From: Paracoccaceae bacterium
GTDB lineage: Bacteria; Pseudomonadota; Alphaproteobacteria; Rhodobacterales; Rhodobacteraceae
Direction: 5' to 3'
DNA: 64,000 bases
Assembly (NCBI GenBank): GCA_029862205.1
Contig: JAOTXT010000008.1
Location: 25,042-89,041, forward strand
This document shows positions 18,876 to 28,776 of the stretch, piece after piece; the first letter of the stretch is position 1, and each line of letters starts with the position of its first letter. Below the pieces are notes generated by a model that searched no databases, was not told the DNA's origin, and saw only the letters and a list, made by a program, of their open reading frames with translations. The position numbers were made by a program, and so were the translations under genes.

Positions 18876-19802
18876 CTAGCGTTTCTCCACTCGGTCCGAT
18901 TGCGATCGAACCAGTGAGGCCGCCTGCACCTCTCCGAAATAATGGGCGCGGCACTCCGCCTCGCGCCCTCTCACGACACGGCGTCCCTCCAGGGGACCGC
19001 GCGTCTCGGTCACGACCGTGCGCTGGTGCTCCGGGCCGCCGTCGCGGCCGAAATAGATCACCACCCAGTCGTGGGTGCGGCCGAGTTCGTGGGCCAATGC
19101 GGTGTTCGAGAACAGAGCGGTCATCGACCAGCCATCGCGGTCCTCATGCAGGATCGGCAGCCACGCCTCGCCATCGGGGTTGAACCGCTTCGGCGCGATC
19201 CTCCGCAGCCGCCCTTCGGCGGCGCCACGACGATACGCGGCATCGGCTTCGAGCAGGAGGGCCACGGGCGGCTCCTCGTGGTCTTCCGGGCCGCGGCGCC
19301 GGCGGCGCGCCAGCATCGCCGCCAGTGAATCGCGGATCGCGGCGGTCTTGCGGCGGCCGATCCCGGGCACCGCTTCCAGACGCCCGTCATGTGCGGCGAT
19401 CTCCAAGGCCTCGAGCGTATCCACATGCAGATGGTCGTGCAGCGCCCGCGCGGTCTCGGGCCCGACCCCCGGCAGCGCCCGGAAAAGATCCTCCGGCTCG
19501 GTTCCACCACGCAGGCGCTCGAGCTGCATCCAGCGTCCCGTCTCGACCATCTCGTCAATCGCGCGTGCCAGGCTGGGACCGATATTGCGCAGGTCTATCA
19601 ATCCCTTGAGCCCCTCACGCGCCAGGATGGCCGCCGGGTCTTCGTCCAGCCTTCGCACCGTTTCGGCGCCCATCCGGTAGGCACGGACCCGGAACCGATT
19701 GGCCCCTTGTGTCGCGAGCAGTTCCGCCGCCTCGGCCAAGCGATCGGCGATTTGGCCGCGCGACAGACGCCCGACGGCTACCTGGGCATCAACACCATCC
19801 AT
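18876..19802 (-). CDS. Helix-hairpin-helix protein resembling the DNA polymerase X N-terminal region
   Basis: IADRLAEAAELLATQGANRFRVRAYRMGAETVRRL...GLKGLIDLRNIGPSLARAIDEMVETG...LPGVGPETARALHDHL. Confidence 0.78.
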   Translation of the reverse strand: MDGVDAQVAVGRLSRGQIADRLAEAAELLATQGANRFRVRAYRMGAETVRRLDEDPAAILAREGLKGLIDLRNIGPSLARAIDEMVETGRWMQLERLRGGTEPEDLFRALPGVGPETARALHDHLHVDTLEALEIAAHDGRLEAVPGIGRRKTAAIRDSLAAMLARRRRRGPEDHEEPPVALLLEADAAYRRGAAEGRLRRIAPKRFNPDGEAWLPILHEDRDGWSMTALFSNTALAHELGRTHDWVVIYFGRDGGPEHQRTVVTETRGPLEGRRVVRGREAECRAHYFGEVQAASLVRSQSDRVEKR

Positions 19803-19814
19803 GTGCCAACCCGC

Positions 19815-20255
19815 TCACGTAACGACATTCTCGGCGAATAAGTCCTTCAGCTCCTCCGGCATTGCGCGGCGCACGTCCTCGATCTCGCCTGCCGTGACGT
19901 GCATCTTCATCACGTCGACGAACTCGCGGAACGCGGCTTCGGCGTCGAAGTCGGGATCGTCCGAAAACGCCTCGCTCACCGGCGCGAGGAATTCGTCGAT
20001 CGTCCGCGTCTTGACCGGTGTCCGGGCGGGACGCCAGCCTTCGTAGAAAATCCCCCGCATCAGCATCGGCAACTGCGCGCTAAGTTGCGCCGCCTCGGTG
20101 ACCGATAGCCGGTCGCGCAGCGCATGAAGGCAAGTTCGGAGCAGACGGTAGCCCTTCCGTCTCTCGTCCCATCCCAGCCGCGCGGTAATTTCGTGGAGCC
20201 AGGTATTGGTCGCATGGACCGTGTCGTCGAATGCGGACAAGCCGGTCATGCTCAT
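19815..20255 (-). CDS. DUF2267 domain protein
   Basis: TNTWLHEITARLGWDERRKGYRLLRTCLHALRDRLSVTEAAQLSAQLPMLMRGIFYEGW. Confidence 0.85.
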   Translation of the reverse strand: MSMTGLSAFDDTVHATNTWLHEITARLGWDERRKGYRLLRTCLHALRDRLSVTEAAQLSAQLPMLMRGIFYEGWRPARTPVKTRTIDEFLAPVSEAFSDDPDFDAEAAFREFVDVMKMHVTAGEIEDVRRAMPEELKDLFAENVVT

Positions 20256-20316
20256 GGCGCTCTCCTTCGTCAGATGGATAATTCTTTTATTTTCCGCCTG
20301 ATTGGCCGCATGCGGC

Positions 20317-20330
20317 GTGACATATGTCAA
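20317..20330. promoter_or_regulatory. Weak FNR/CRP-like dyad between DUF2267 and groEL
   Basis: GTGACATATGTCAA (one mismatch to TTGAC-N4-GTCAA). Confidence 0.35.
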
Positions 20331-20431
20331 ACGGCACCCCGGTTGATGGGCGTCAATTCGGATCTGGCGCATCAGGTCTATTCCTCAGGCTGCCGTATTT
20401 CGCTTCACCAGATCCAGGCAGGAGGGTTTTG

Positions 20432-22057
20432 ATGGCCTACAAGCAAATCCTGTTCCGCTCGGCCGCCCGCGAAAAGCTGCTCGCCGGGACCCGCGCTCTT
20501 GCCGATGCGGTCCGCGTGACCCTCGGCCCAAAGTCGAAATCTGTTCTTATCCAGCGCAAGTGGGGTACGCCGATCGTCTGCAATGACGGCGTCACTATCG
20601 CCAAGGAAGTGAAGCTGAAGGACCCGGAAGAAGATCTGGGCGCGCAGATGCTGCGTCAGGTGGCCGAGAAGACCGGGGACGCGGTCGGCGACGGCACCTC
20701 GACCGCGACGATTCTCGCGCAGGCGATCTTCTCCGACGGGTTGCGAAACGTGGTCGCCGGCGCCTCGGCGGTCGATATCAGGCGGGGGCTCGACCTCGGC
20801 CTGGAAGCAGCGACCGAAGCGCTGAAAAAGCTCTCGGAGCCGGTGCGCACCAGCACCGAGAAGGCTCAGGTCGCAACGATCTCGGCCCATAACGACCCGT
20901 CGATCGGCGCGTTGGTGGCCGAGGCGATGGACAAGGTGGGCGACGAGGGCGCGATCACCGTCGAGGATTCACGCACTACCGAAACCGTGCTGGAGGTCGT
21001 CGAGGGGATGCAGTTCGATCGGGGCTACATCTCGCCTTACTTCGTGACCGAGGTCGAGGGGTTGACCTGCGAGCTCGAGAACGTCGTCGTCTTGCTGTAC
21101 GACAAGAAACTCTCGAACCTGCGTCCGCTGGTGCCGCTCTTGGAGGCGGTCGTCCAGCAAACCACGCCTATCCTGGTGATCGCGGAGGACGTAACCGACG
21201 AGGCGTTGGCCGCCCTTGTCGTGAACCGGCTCCGCGGTGGCATGAAGGTGGTGGCGGTCAAGGCCCCTGGCTTCGGCGACCGGCGCCGGGCGATGATCGA
21301 GGACATCGCGGTACTGACGGGCGGCCAATTGGTCTCCGAGGAGCTCGGCATCAGCCTTGAGAAGGTGCAGATCGACCAGCTTGGCCGGGCAAGCCGCGTC
21401 GTGGTGACAAAGGATTCCACGACCATCGTCGGCGGCGGCGGCGACAAGGCCGAGATCGAGGCCCGGATCCAGCAGATCAGCCGCCAAATCGAAGACGCGA
21501 CCAGCGATTATGACCGCGAAAAGCTGGAGGAGCGCATGGCCAAGCTATCGGGCGGCGTCGCCGTGGTCCGCGTCGGCGCGCCCTCCGAGGCGGAGGTTAA
21601 GAGCCGGAAAGAGGCCCTGGACGACGCGATCAGCTCGACCAAGGCGGCAGTCGAGGAAGGCATCGTGCCCGGTGGCGGGCTCGCGCTCCTGCGCTGCACT
21701 GAGGCGATCGAGGCGGCCGCGCAATCGGCGGAGGGCGATGTCCGCACAGGATTTCAGATCCTCGCCCGTGCCCTGACGGCTCCGGCGCGCCAGATCGCGG
21801 ACAATTCGGCGGTCGATGGCGGCGTCGTGGTCGCGCGGATGCTTGAGGGCGAGGGCGCCTATGGCTTCGATGCCTCGAAGAACGAATATGTGGACCTGAT
21901 CGAGATCGGCATCGTCGATCCGACCAAGGTAGTGCGCATCGCGCTTCAGAACGCCGTGTCTGTCGCTGGCATCCTGATGCTGACAGAAGCGACGATGACC
22001 GAGATCGAGGAGGAGAAGGACCAAGCGCAGAATCGCGCGATGCAACCGGAGCTTTGA
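20432..22057 (+). CDS. groEL: Alternative GroEL/Cpn60 chaperonin
   Basis: [69 protein letters not shown]-terminus [16 protein letters not shown] without the GGM tail. Confidence 0.93.
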   Translation: MAYKQILFRSAAREKLLAGTRALADAVRVTLGPKSKSVLIQRKWGTPIVCNDGVTIAKEVKLKDPEEDLGAQMLRQVAEKTGDAVGDGTSTATILAQAIFSDGLRNVVAGASAVDIRRGLDLGLEAATEALKKLSEPVRTSTEKAQVATISAHNDPSIGALVAEAMDKVGDEGAITVEDSRTTETVLEVVEGMQFDRGYISPYFVTEVEGLTCELENVVVLLYDKKLSNLRPLVPLLEAVVQQTTPILVIAEDVTDEALAALVVNRLRGGMKVVAVKAPGFGDRRRAMIEDIAVLTGGQLVSEELGISLEKVQIDQLGRASRVVVTKDSTTIVGGGGDKAEIEARIQQISRQIEDATSDYDREKLEERMAKLSGGVAVVRVGAPSEAEVKSRKEALDDAISSTKAAVEEGIVPGGGLALLRCTEAIEAAAQSAEGDVRTGFQILARALTAPARQIADNSAVDGGVVVARMLEGEGAYGFDASKNEYVDLIEIGIVDPTKVVRIALQNAVSVAGILMLTEATMTEIEEEKDQAQNRAMQPEL

Positions 22058-22073
22058 TCCGTTGCCCCGCCTG

Positions 22074-22382
22074 TCAGTCGGTGGGCTTCAGCGACATGAT
22101 ATAGGCGGCCAGCGCGTCGAACTCTGGCGCCGATAAATTCAGATCCGGCATCGGCGGATGAGGATCGGCAAGCCATGCCTTCAACGCCGTTTCCGATTGG
22201 TATGGCTCAGCCGCAACCGCCGGAAATGGCGGGCCAACGTCTCCGCCCGGCGTGTTTGGTGCGATGACATGGCACCCGACGCACCAGCGCGATGCGAGCT
22301 CCTTGCCGCGCGTGATCTCGTCGCCGAACGCCGGCGCGGCGCCAAGCGCTGTAACGGCGATGGTCAGGCACAAACGTCGCAT
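22074..22382 (-). CDS. Small c-type cytochrome
   Basis: Signal peptide; ASRWCVGCHVIAPNTPGGDVGPPF; C-terminal MPDLNLSAPEFDALAAYIMSL. Confidence 0.85.
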   Translation of the reverse strand: MRRLCLTIAVTALGAAPAFGDEITRGKELASRWCVGCHVIAPNTPGGDVGPPFPAVAAEPYQSETALKAWLADPHPPMPDLNLSAPEFDALAAYIMSLKPTD

Positions 22383-22551
22383 ATCAATCCCCCATGTCAT
22401 CCCAAGCGATCCTTCGATCCACGACAAAGAAGGTGATCTCTTCTTTGAATTGATCGCATACTTTCCCGATCCAGGATTTGCGCTCGGTCAAGGACCGCAC
22501 AGTCTCCCGCCCCTATCATTTTCGGCAAATCGAAACGGTACGGCGAAAACC

Positions 22552-23085
22552 ATGCAATACCGCGACCTGACGCCAGAGGAATGCCGCCAGGCACGCACGC
22601 TCCTCGAATCGGTCGGCCTCGACGACCAGGTGCACCATTTCATGCACGCCATGACCGAGGCCGATTTCGACGAATGGGAGCGGCGCGCCCAGACCCATCG
22701 GATGATCGGGTGCTTCGACCACGAGCGCCTGGTGGGGTTCGCGCAGATCGCACCCAATGCCGAACAGTCCGAGTCCTCGCTCTTCGTCACGGCGGGGCAC
22801 CGCAAGCAGGGCATCGGCACCGCGCTCTTCCAACGCGCCTGCGAGGTGGCGCGCGCCCAAGGCGCGCACTTCCTGACCATCCTGGCAACCCGCGGCGATG
22901 CCCAGATGCTGGACCTCGCCGCCCGCAACGAGGGCCTGAGCATCTACCGGCACGGAAAGTCGATGATCCTGCCGGGCGAGGATCACGCCAATGCCCGGTG
23001 GCTGGCATTCGACCTGGACACCATGCCGGCGGAGACCTGGTTCAAGCGCACCCTGCGGCAGGTTCGTGAACACATGACCCTTTGA
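22552..23085 (+). CDS. GNAT family N-acetyltransferase
   Basis: LVGFAQIAPNAEQSESSLFVTAGHRKQGIGTALFQRACEVARAQGAHFL. Confidence 0.8.
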   Translation: MQYRDLTPEECRQARTLLESVGLDDQVHHFMHAMTEADFDEWERRAQTHRMIGCFDHERLVGFAQIAPNAEQSESSLFVTAGHRKQGIGTALFQRACEVARAQGAHFLTILATRGDAQMLDLAARNEGLSIYRHGKSMILPGEDHANARWLAFDLDTMPAETWFKRTLRQVREHMTL

Positions 23086-23139
23086 GGTCGCGGCCTGCGG
23101 CTCGCCGCCGCAAGCCCGCCTCCGGCATCCGCGCTGAAA

Positions 23140-23889
23140 TCACCGCTTCAGCGACATGATGTAGGCCGCCAGATCACTGAAATCGTTGTCGTTGAGATTG
23201 AGAAACTCCGGCATGTTGGGGTGCGGCACCGAAAGCCAATCGCGGATCGCCTCCTCGCTGGACCCCTCGCGCGCCGCGACGCTCGCGAAGGCAGGCCCGA
23301 CGTCACCGCCTTCGCCCTCGGCGTCGACGACATGGCAGGTCGTGCACCACCGTTCGGCAAGCATGTAACCCCGGGTCATGTTCCCGATCCGGCCCACATC
23401 CAGATCGCTTAAGGCGGAATCGATGCCCCAAGGATCCCACTCCTCCTCCAACGCGGAAAACGGCTCGTCGATCGTCCATCCGCGCATGACCTCGGGAATA
23501 TCGCTTTCGGTGAACGTGCTTTGCCGCTCGGGGCTCGCAATGAAGGCCGCGAGATCGGAAATCTCGTTTCCGGTCAGCGCGATCTGATAACCAAACTCCA
23601 TCGATTGCAGAAACGCCATCGCCGCCGCACCGCGCCACATCCGGGCCGCGAAGTCGACGGGATCGACAGTGCTGCTGTCGGCCGCTGCATCAAGCGCCGG
23701 ACCGGCCGAGCCACCGACACCATTGATGGCGTGGCAGACCACGCAGCCCTTGGACGCAAACAGGAACCGCCCCCGTTCGGCATCGGGGATGGGGACCACG
23801 AGTTTCGGCGCGGCAACCTCTTGCGCGGCCGCGAAGCTCGGGATCAGCACTGCAACCGCCAGGTAAATCCAAATCCGCATCGTCCTCAT
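23140..23889 (-). CDS. Di-heme c-type cytochrome
   Basis: Two CxxCH motifs: KGCVVCHAINGVGGSAGP and ERWCTTCHVVDAEGEGGDVGP. Confidence 0.88.
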   Translation of the reverse strand: MRTMRIWIYLAVAVLIPSFAAAQEVAAPKLVVPIPDAERGRFLFASKGCVVCHAINGVGGSAGPALDAAADSSTVDPVDFAARMWRGAAAMAFLQSMEFGYQIALTGNEISDLAAFIASPERQSTFTESDIPEVMRGWTIDEPFSALEEEWDPWGIDSALSDLDVGRIGNMTRGYMLAERWCTTCHVVDAEGEGGDVGPAFASVAAREGSSEEAIRDWLSVPHPNMPEFLNLNDNDFSDLAAYIMSLKR

Positions 23890-24123
23890 GAATGCATCCT
23901 CCATGCTCTCTTGATGCAATCACCCCACAGAAATCATAACCGCGCGGAGATCAAGCTATGCCCGATTGCGCCCAACGCGCCCGGTGCGCAATGAGATCGA
24001 TCAAATAGTGGAAATTTGGCTGCCCCGCGAAAGTGGTGCGCCCCGCGCGGGACGACTTGCCAAACCGGTGTCCGAGGGGATCTTGGAGCCGTCGAGCATT
24101 GGTCCGCTTCGTCCGCCGGGTTG

Positions 24124-25017
24124 TCAGGTCGTATCGGCAATGAAATGCGGGCGGATGTCGGTGATCTCGTGCAAGCGATCCGGATTCGCCGCCTTCATCA
24201 GCCCGTGGTTCATCACCAAGACGGTCTGCCAGCCCATGGCAGCGCCGCCTAGCACGTCCGTGTGCAGCGTGTCGCCGACCATTGCGATTCGATGTGCTGG
24301 CACGCCCTGACCGATCCTTGCGGCGGCCATGTGGAAAACGCCCTCGAACGGCTTGCCATGGAATTGCGGCACGACCTCCGTCCGGTCTTCGATCTCGTGG
24401 GCGAAGAGGCCTGGCTCGGCCGAGAAGCCGTCTTCGCGTGGCGCCGCAAGATCGGGGTTGCCGACCAGAACCGGCCGAGGGCGCGCACGCAGCGCCGCCA
24501 GCAGCAGCGCCTGGCGGTCCCTGTTCCAGGCCCCGGTGCTGAGGAGCGCGAAGCCGTCCATGGCCGCGTAGTCCGCCGGATCGTCGCCCAGCAAACTGGC
24601 CTGGGGCACGATCGACCCGATCTCGGAGCCGGCCGTGGCGGCGAAACCCCACCGCATGTGCCGGCGTCCGGCCATCGCCGCGGCCAAGGCGTCGCGGCTC
24701 GAGATCAGGTCGTCGTCCGCAAAGTCGAAGCCCATTTCCCGGTATTTCGCCAGCCGGTCTCTGGCGGGCCGGGTCGCGCCGTTCGTCAGGACCAGGACGC
24801 GCTTGCCGGCGGCCCTGAGCGCGGCCACCCGCGCCGGCGCACCGGGCACGACGCTGGCGCCCACATTGAGCACCCCATAGCCATCGAGCACGAAAACGTC
24901 GATCTCGCCGGCGAGTTCGCCTAAATTGCGGATCCGGCGGCTGACCGCGGGGAACGTCGCCGCAGGCAAGCGCGGCCGCACTTCTTCATACCGCCGCCAG
25001 GCCCATTGGGCGTCCAT
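24124..25017 (-). CDS. HAD superfamily (subclass IIA-like) hydrolase
   Basis: DVFVLDGYGVLNVGASVVPGAPARVAALRAAGKRVLVLTNGAT; HRIAMVGDTLHTDVLGGAAMGWQTVLV. Confidence 0.82.
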   Translation of the reverse strand: MDAQWAWRRYEEVRPRLPAATFPAVSRRIRNLGELAGEIDVFVLDGYGVLNVGASVVPGAPARVAALRAAGKRVLVLTNGATRPARDRLAKYREMGFDFADDDLISSRDALAAAMAGRRHMRWGFAATAGSEIGSIVPQASLLGDDPADYAAMDGFALLSTGAWNRDRQALLLAALRARPRPVLVGNPDLAAPREDGFSAEPGLFAHEIEDRTEVVPQFHGKPFEGVFHMAAARIGQGVPAHRIAMVGDTLHTDVLGGAAMGWQTVLVMNHGLMKAANPDRLHEITDIRPHFIADTT

Positions 25018-25045
25018 TAGAGCGCCGAGACGAGTGTCTGGCCGC

Positions 25046-25861
25046 TCAGATGATGGCATGGCGGACCTTGGCCGAGACCCACTCGCTGACGACGACAGTC
25101 GCCAGAATGACAATGAAGATCATCGTCACCTGAGACCAGGCCAGCACGTTGAGCGAGGCCTGGAGCTGCAGCCCGATGCCTCCGGCGCCGACCAGGCCCA
25201 GGATGGTGGACTCGCGGATGTTGATGTCCCAGCGGAAGACGGAAATGCCTGCGAAGGCGGGCAGGATCTGCGGGACGATCGCATAATTGATGACTTGGGC
25301 GCCCGAGGCCCCGGTCGCGGTCACCGCCTCGACCTGGGTCTCTTCGATCTCCTCGATCGCCTCGTAGAGCAGCTTGGCGACAAAGCCGATCGAGCGCAGG
25401 CCGATGGCGACGATTCCGGCCATAACGCCCGGTCCGATGATCGAGACCAGCAACAATGCCCAGATCAGCGAATTGATCGAGCGTGAGGCAACAATGATGA
25501 AAAGCGCGATGGGCCGCGCGATGTAATAGCTGGGCGTGGTGTTCTGGGCAGCCAGAAAAGCCACCGGTATGGCGATGATGATCCCCATAAGCGTGCCCAG
25601 CGTCGCGATGTTCAGCGTGTCCCAGAGCGGCCACCAAAGCCGATCCATATACGACCAGGCGGGGGGCACCATCCGGCTGCCAATGTCGGCGGCCTGCTGG
25701 GGCGCGTCGCGGACGAAGTCCCATATGGTGTTCTCCGTCATGACTTCCCAGCAGAAGACGAACAGCGCGACCAGCCCCAGCCAACCGGCCCAGAGCGCAA
25801 GTCTTGCCTTGCCGGTTCGATGCGCCCAGGCGGGCTGTCCGTTCAGGGTCGAGACCGGCAT
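25046..25861 (-). CDS. phnE: Phosphonate ABC transporter permease
   Basis: WSYMDRLWWPLWDTLNIATLGTLMGIIIAIPVAFLAAQNTTPSYYIARPI; WDINIRESTILGLVGAGGIGLQLQ. Confidence 0.9.
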   Translation of the reverse strand: MPVSTLNGQPAWAHRTGKARLALWAGWLGLVALFVFCWEVMTENTIWDFVRDAPQQAADIGSRMVPPAWSYMDRLWWPLWDTLNIATLGTLMGIIIAIPVAFLAAQNTTPSYYIARPIALFIIVASRSINSLIWALLLVSIIGPGVMAGIVAIGLRSIGFVAKLLYEAIEEIEETQVEAVTATGASGAQVINYAIVPQILPAFAGISVFRWDINIRESTILGLVGAGGIGLQLQASLNVLAWSQVTMIFIVILATVVVSEWVSAKVRHAII

Positions 25862-26667
25862 CACTGCACCCACTTGCGCACATGGCTGGAGGAATATTCC
25901 GCCGCCATGACGATGACGATGATGATCAGAATGATCGCGCCGGCCGAGTCGTATTCGTAGCGATCGATCGCGGTGTTGAGCGTCGCCCCGATCCCGCCCG
26001 CGCCGACGATGCCGATTACAGCTGATTCGCGGAAGTTGATGTCGAGCCGGTAGAGCGACAGCCCGATCAGGCGCGGCATCACCTGGGGCTGGATCGCATA
26101 GTTGATCAACTGCCACCAGCTTGCGCCCGTGGCCCGGATCGCCTCGGCCTGGGCCTCGTCGATATCCTCGATATCCTCGGCCAAGAGCTTCGAGAGAAAG
26201 CCGATCGTCGCGAAGGAAAGCGTCAGGAACCCCGCGAACGGCCCGAAGCCGAACATCGCCACCAGCAGAATCGCGATGATGATCTCCTGCAGCGCGCGGC
26301 TAAGCGCAATGATCGCCCGGCAGACCAGGTAGACCACCGGGGGAGCAAGATTCCGCGCCGCGCCAATGCCGATCGGAACCGAGATCAGCACGCCCACAAC
26401 GGTCGAGGTCACGGTCATGGTCAGGCTCTCGATCAGCCCGATGCGGATGTCGTACCAGCGCGTGGTGAAGTCCGGTTGCAAAAAGCCCTGGATGAACCTC
26501 CAGCCCCGCTCGAGCCCCTCATAGACCCGGATCCAGTTGACCTCGACCGACCCGATGGCCAGCACCATATAGACCAGAGCGCCGCCATAGATCGCATAGC
26601 GCCACCGCGCGTCCCGGATCAGGATCGGAGGGCGTTTCCATTTCGTGGGATGGGCGGTCTCGGTCAT
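25861..26667 (-). CDS. phnE: Phosphonate ABC transporter permease
   Basis: GLIESLTMTVTSTVVGVLISVPIGIGAARNLAPPVVYLVCRAIIALSRALQEIIIAILLV; LDINFRESAVIGIVGAGGIG. Confidence 0.9.
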   Translation of the reverse strand: MTETAHPTKWKRPPILIRDARWRYAIYGGALVYMVLAIGSVEVNWIRVYEGLERGWRFIQGFLQPDFTTRWYDIRIGLIESLTMTVTSTVVGVLISVPIGIGAARNLAPPVVYLVCRAIIALSRALQEIIIAILLVAMFGFGPFAGFLTLSFATIGFLSKLLAEDIEDIDEAQAEAIRATGASWWQLINYAIQPQVMPRLIGLSLYRLDINFRESAVIGIVGAGGIGATLNTAIDRYEYDSAGAIILIIIVIVMAAEYSSSHVRKWVQ

Positions 26668-26668
26668 T

Positions 26669-27490
26669 TCAGACCAGCCCCGCCAAGCGCTCCTCGCGCT
26701 CGCGCGCGTCCTCCTCGTCATCCTCGGACGCGCCGCGGCGCATGGCGGTCCAGTCCTCCTCGCCGTAGATCCGGGTCAGAACCTTGTCGTCCAGCTCGGC
26801 GGGCGGGCCGTCGAAGACCACGACGCCCGCCTGCAAGCCGATGATCCGCTGGGTGAAACTTTGGGCCCGGATCCCATCATGGATGTTGATGATCGCCGGC
26901 AGGTTACGCTCCTGGCAGATCTCCAGGATCAGCCGCATGATCTGGCGCGAGGTCTTGGGGTCGAGCGACGCGGTGGGCTCGTCCACCAGCAGAAGTTCCG
27001 GGTCCTGCTCCAGTGCCCGGGCGATGCCGACCCGCTGGCGCTGTCCGCCCGACAACGCATCGGCGCGCTTGTCCGCGTGCTCGGTCAGGCCGACCCGCTC
27101 GAGCAACTGGAACGCCTTGGCCACATCCTCGCCCGGATAGCGGCGCAGGAAGCTGCGCCAGAAGGGCACGTAGCCGAGCCTGCCTGAGAGCACGTTCTCC
27201 ATCACCGTCAGGCGCTCGACCAGGGCATATTCCTGGAAGATCATGCCGATCCGCCGCCGCGCCTGGCGCAGCGCGCTGCGCGACAGCCCGGTGACATTCA
27301 GATCACGCAGGTGGACCGCTCCCGCCGAGGGCTCGACCAGCCGGTTGATGCAGCGGATGAGTGTCGATTTACCCGCGCCCGACGGACCGATCAGGCCCAC
27401 GACCTGACCCGCCGGCACCTCGAAGCTGACATCGGTCAGCGCCTTGTCGCCGGTCCGGTAGGTCTTGGATAATCCCTCGATCCGCAGCAC
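26669..27490 (-). CDS. phnC: Phosphonate ABC transporter ATP-binding protein (GTG start)
   Basis: [25 protein letters not shown] Walker [33 protein letters not shown]. Confidence 0.93.
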   Translation of the reverse strand: MLRIEGLSKTYRTGDKALTDVSFEVPAGQVVGLIGPSGAGKSTLIRCINRLVEPSAGAVHLRDLNVTGLSRSALRQARRRIGMIFQEYALVERLTVMENVLSGRLGYVPFWRSFLRRYPGEDVAKAFQLLERVGLTEHADKRADALSGGQRQRVGIARALEQDPELLLVDEPTASLDPKTSRQIMRLILEICQERNLPAIINIHDGIRAQSFTQRIIGLQAGVVVFDGPPAELDDKVLTRIYGEEDWTAMRRGASEDDEEDAREREERLAGLV

Positions 27491-27523
27491 GTCGCGGCCC
27501 CCCTGATATAGACCGAAAGCTGG

Positions 27524-27547
27524 CGCGGGCGGCAATCACCGCCCGCG
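27524..27547. other. Perfect 9-bp stem hairpin between phnD and phnC
   Basis: CGCGGGCGG-CAATCA-CCGCCCGCG. Confidence 0.85.
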
Positions 27548-27578
27548 TCTAGGTTTCACAAAATCCAGCCGAAGGCCG

Positions 27579-28529
27579 TCACTTGCAGTTGTAGGAGACG
27601 CCGTTCGCCTCGTCGATCTTGCGGATCACCGACCAGTGTTCCTGGAACGTAATCGGGATGAACTGCGCCTCGCCCGATTTCGAGAACTCCTCCTCCAGCG
27701 AGGTGCCTTCCCAGTTGAACGAGAAGAACGCATCCTGAATCTGCTGCTGCAGCTCGGGCTTGAGGTTGTAGACGATGCCGTAGCCGGTGGTCGGGAAAGT
27801 TTGCGACTTATACAGCGACACAACCTGCTCGGACTTCACCACGTCGCGGTCGATCATGCGCGCCAGCACCGAATTGGCGATCGAGGCGGCCGGATAGTCC
27901 TTGTTGGCGACGCCCAGGATCGAGTTGTCGTGTTTGCCCGAGAACACCGCCTCGAAGTCGCGGCCCGGGATCATGTCGAAATCCGCCTTCAGGATCGCCG
28001 AGGGCGCCTTGAAGCCAGAATTCGAGGTCTCGGAGGTGAAGGCCAGCGACTTGCCCTTGATGTCTTCGACCTTATCGATGCCCGAGCCCGGAAAGGTCAG
28101 GATCTCCATCTCGTAGCCGAACGACCCGTCGGCCGAGGCCATGATGGTGAACGGCCGGAACCCAGCGCAGGCGACCGCGATTGGGTTTGAGCCGGTATTG
28201 AAGCCCGCGATGTGCAGACGCCCCGCCCGCATCGCCTCGATCTGCGCCGCGTTCGACTGGACTGGGAAGAACTGCACCTTCTTGCCGGTCGCGGCCTCGA
28301 GATGCTCGAGGAAATCCGACCAGGCCTTGGCATAGACCGCCGGGTCCTCGACCGGCGTATAGGCGAAGATCAGGGTATCGGGATCGACCTGTTGGGCGGC
28401 ATCCGCCGGGATGTCGGCGATCAGATCGCCATCGGCGTCGGTGTAGCGGCTGTCCAGCTTGAACTCAGCCTTCGCGACACCGGCGAATGCAATCACCGCG
28501 GCAACCGCGGCCGTCATCAGGAATTTCAT
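27579..28529 (-). CDS. phnD: Phosphonate ABC transporter substrate-binding protein
   Basis: Signal peptide MKFLMTAAVAAVIAFAGVAKA; DTLIFAYTPVEDPAVYAKAWSDFLEHLEAATGKKVQFFPVQSNAAQIEAMRAGRLHIAGFNTG. Confidence 0.9.
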   Translation of the reverse strand: MKFLMTAAVAAVIAFAGVAKAEFKLDSRYTDADGDLIADIPADAAQQVDPDTLIFAYTPVEDPAVYAKAWSDFLEHLEAATGKKVQFFPVQSNAAQIEAMRAGRLHIAGFNTGSNPIAVACAGFRPFTIMASADGSFGYEMEILTFPGSGIDKVEDIKGKSLAFTSETSNSGFKAPSAILKADFDMIPGRDFEAVFSGKHDNSILGVANKDYPAASIANSVLARMIDRDVVKSEQVVSLYKSQTFPTTGYGIVYNLKPELQQQIQDAFFSFNWEGTSLEEEFSKSGEAQFIPITFQEHWSVIRKIDEANGVSYNCK

Positions 28530-28776
28530 ATTTTCCTCCCTTGGAAAGCCGCAGCGAGCGCGGCCTCTAATGCCACGGACTGAGATGGCCCGGGTCACCG
28601 GAAATGCTACCCGATCGGCGGCTCGATTGAAAAGGGGCGGCGGTTGGATTGCCCGGCACGTCTCCCGGCCCGTGTTAAGGACTGATTGGACCCGCGCCCG
28701 CCATCGGCCGAGGCCGTTATTCTCGGAAACTTCGTGCAGCGGCTCGTTTCGCTCGACCGCCTTGCTTCGCTCGACC

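Noticed and set aside
24000-24020. FNR box near GAGATCGATCAAATA upstream of the di-heme cytochrome gene
   Set aside because: Half-sites do not match TTGAT-N4-ATCAA on both arms; also not well placed for a promoter.
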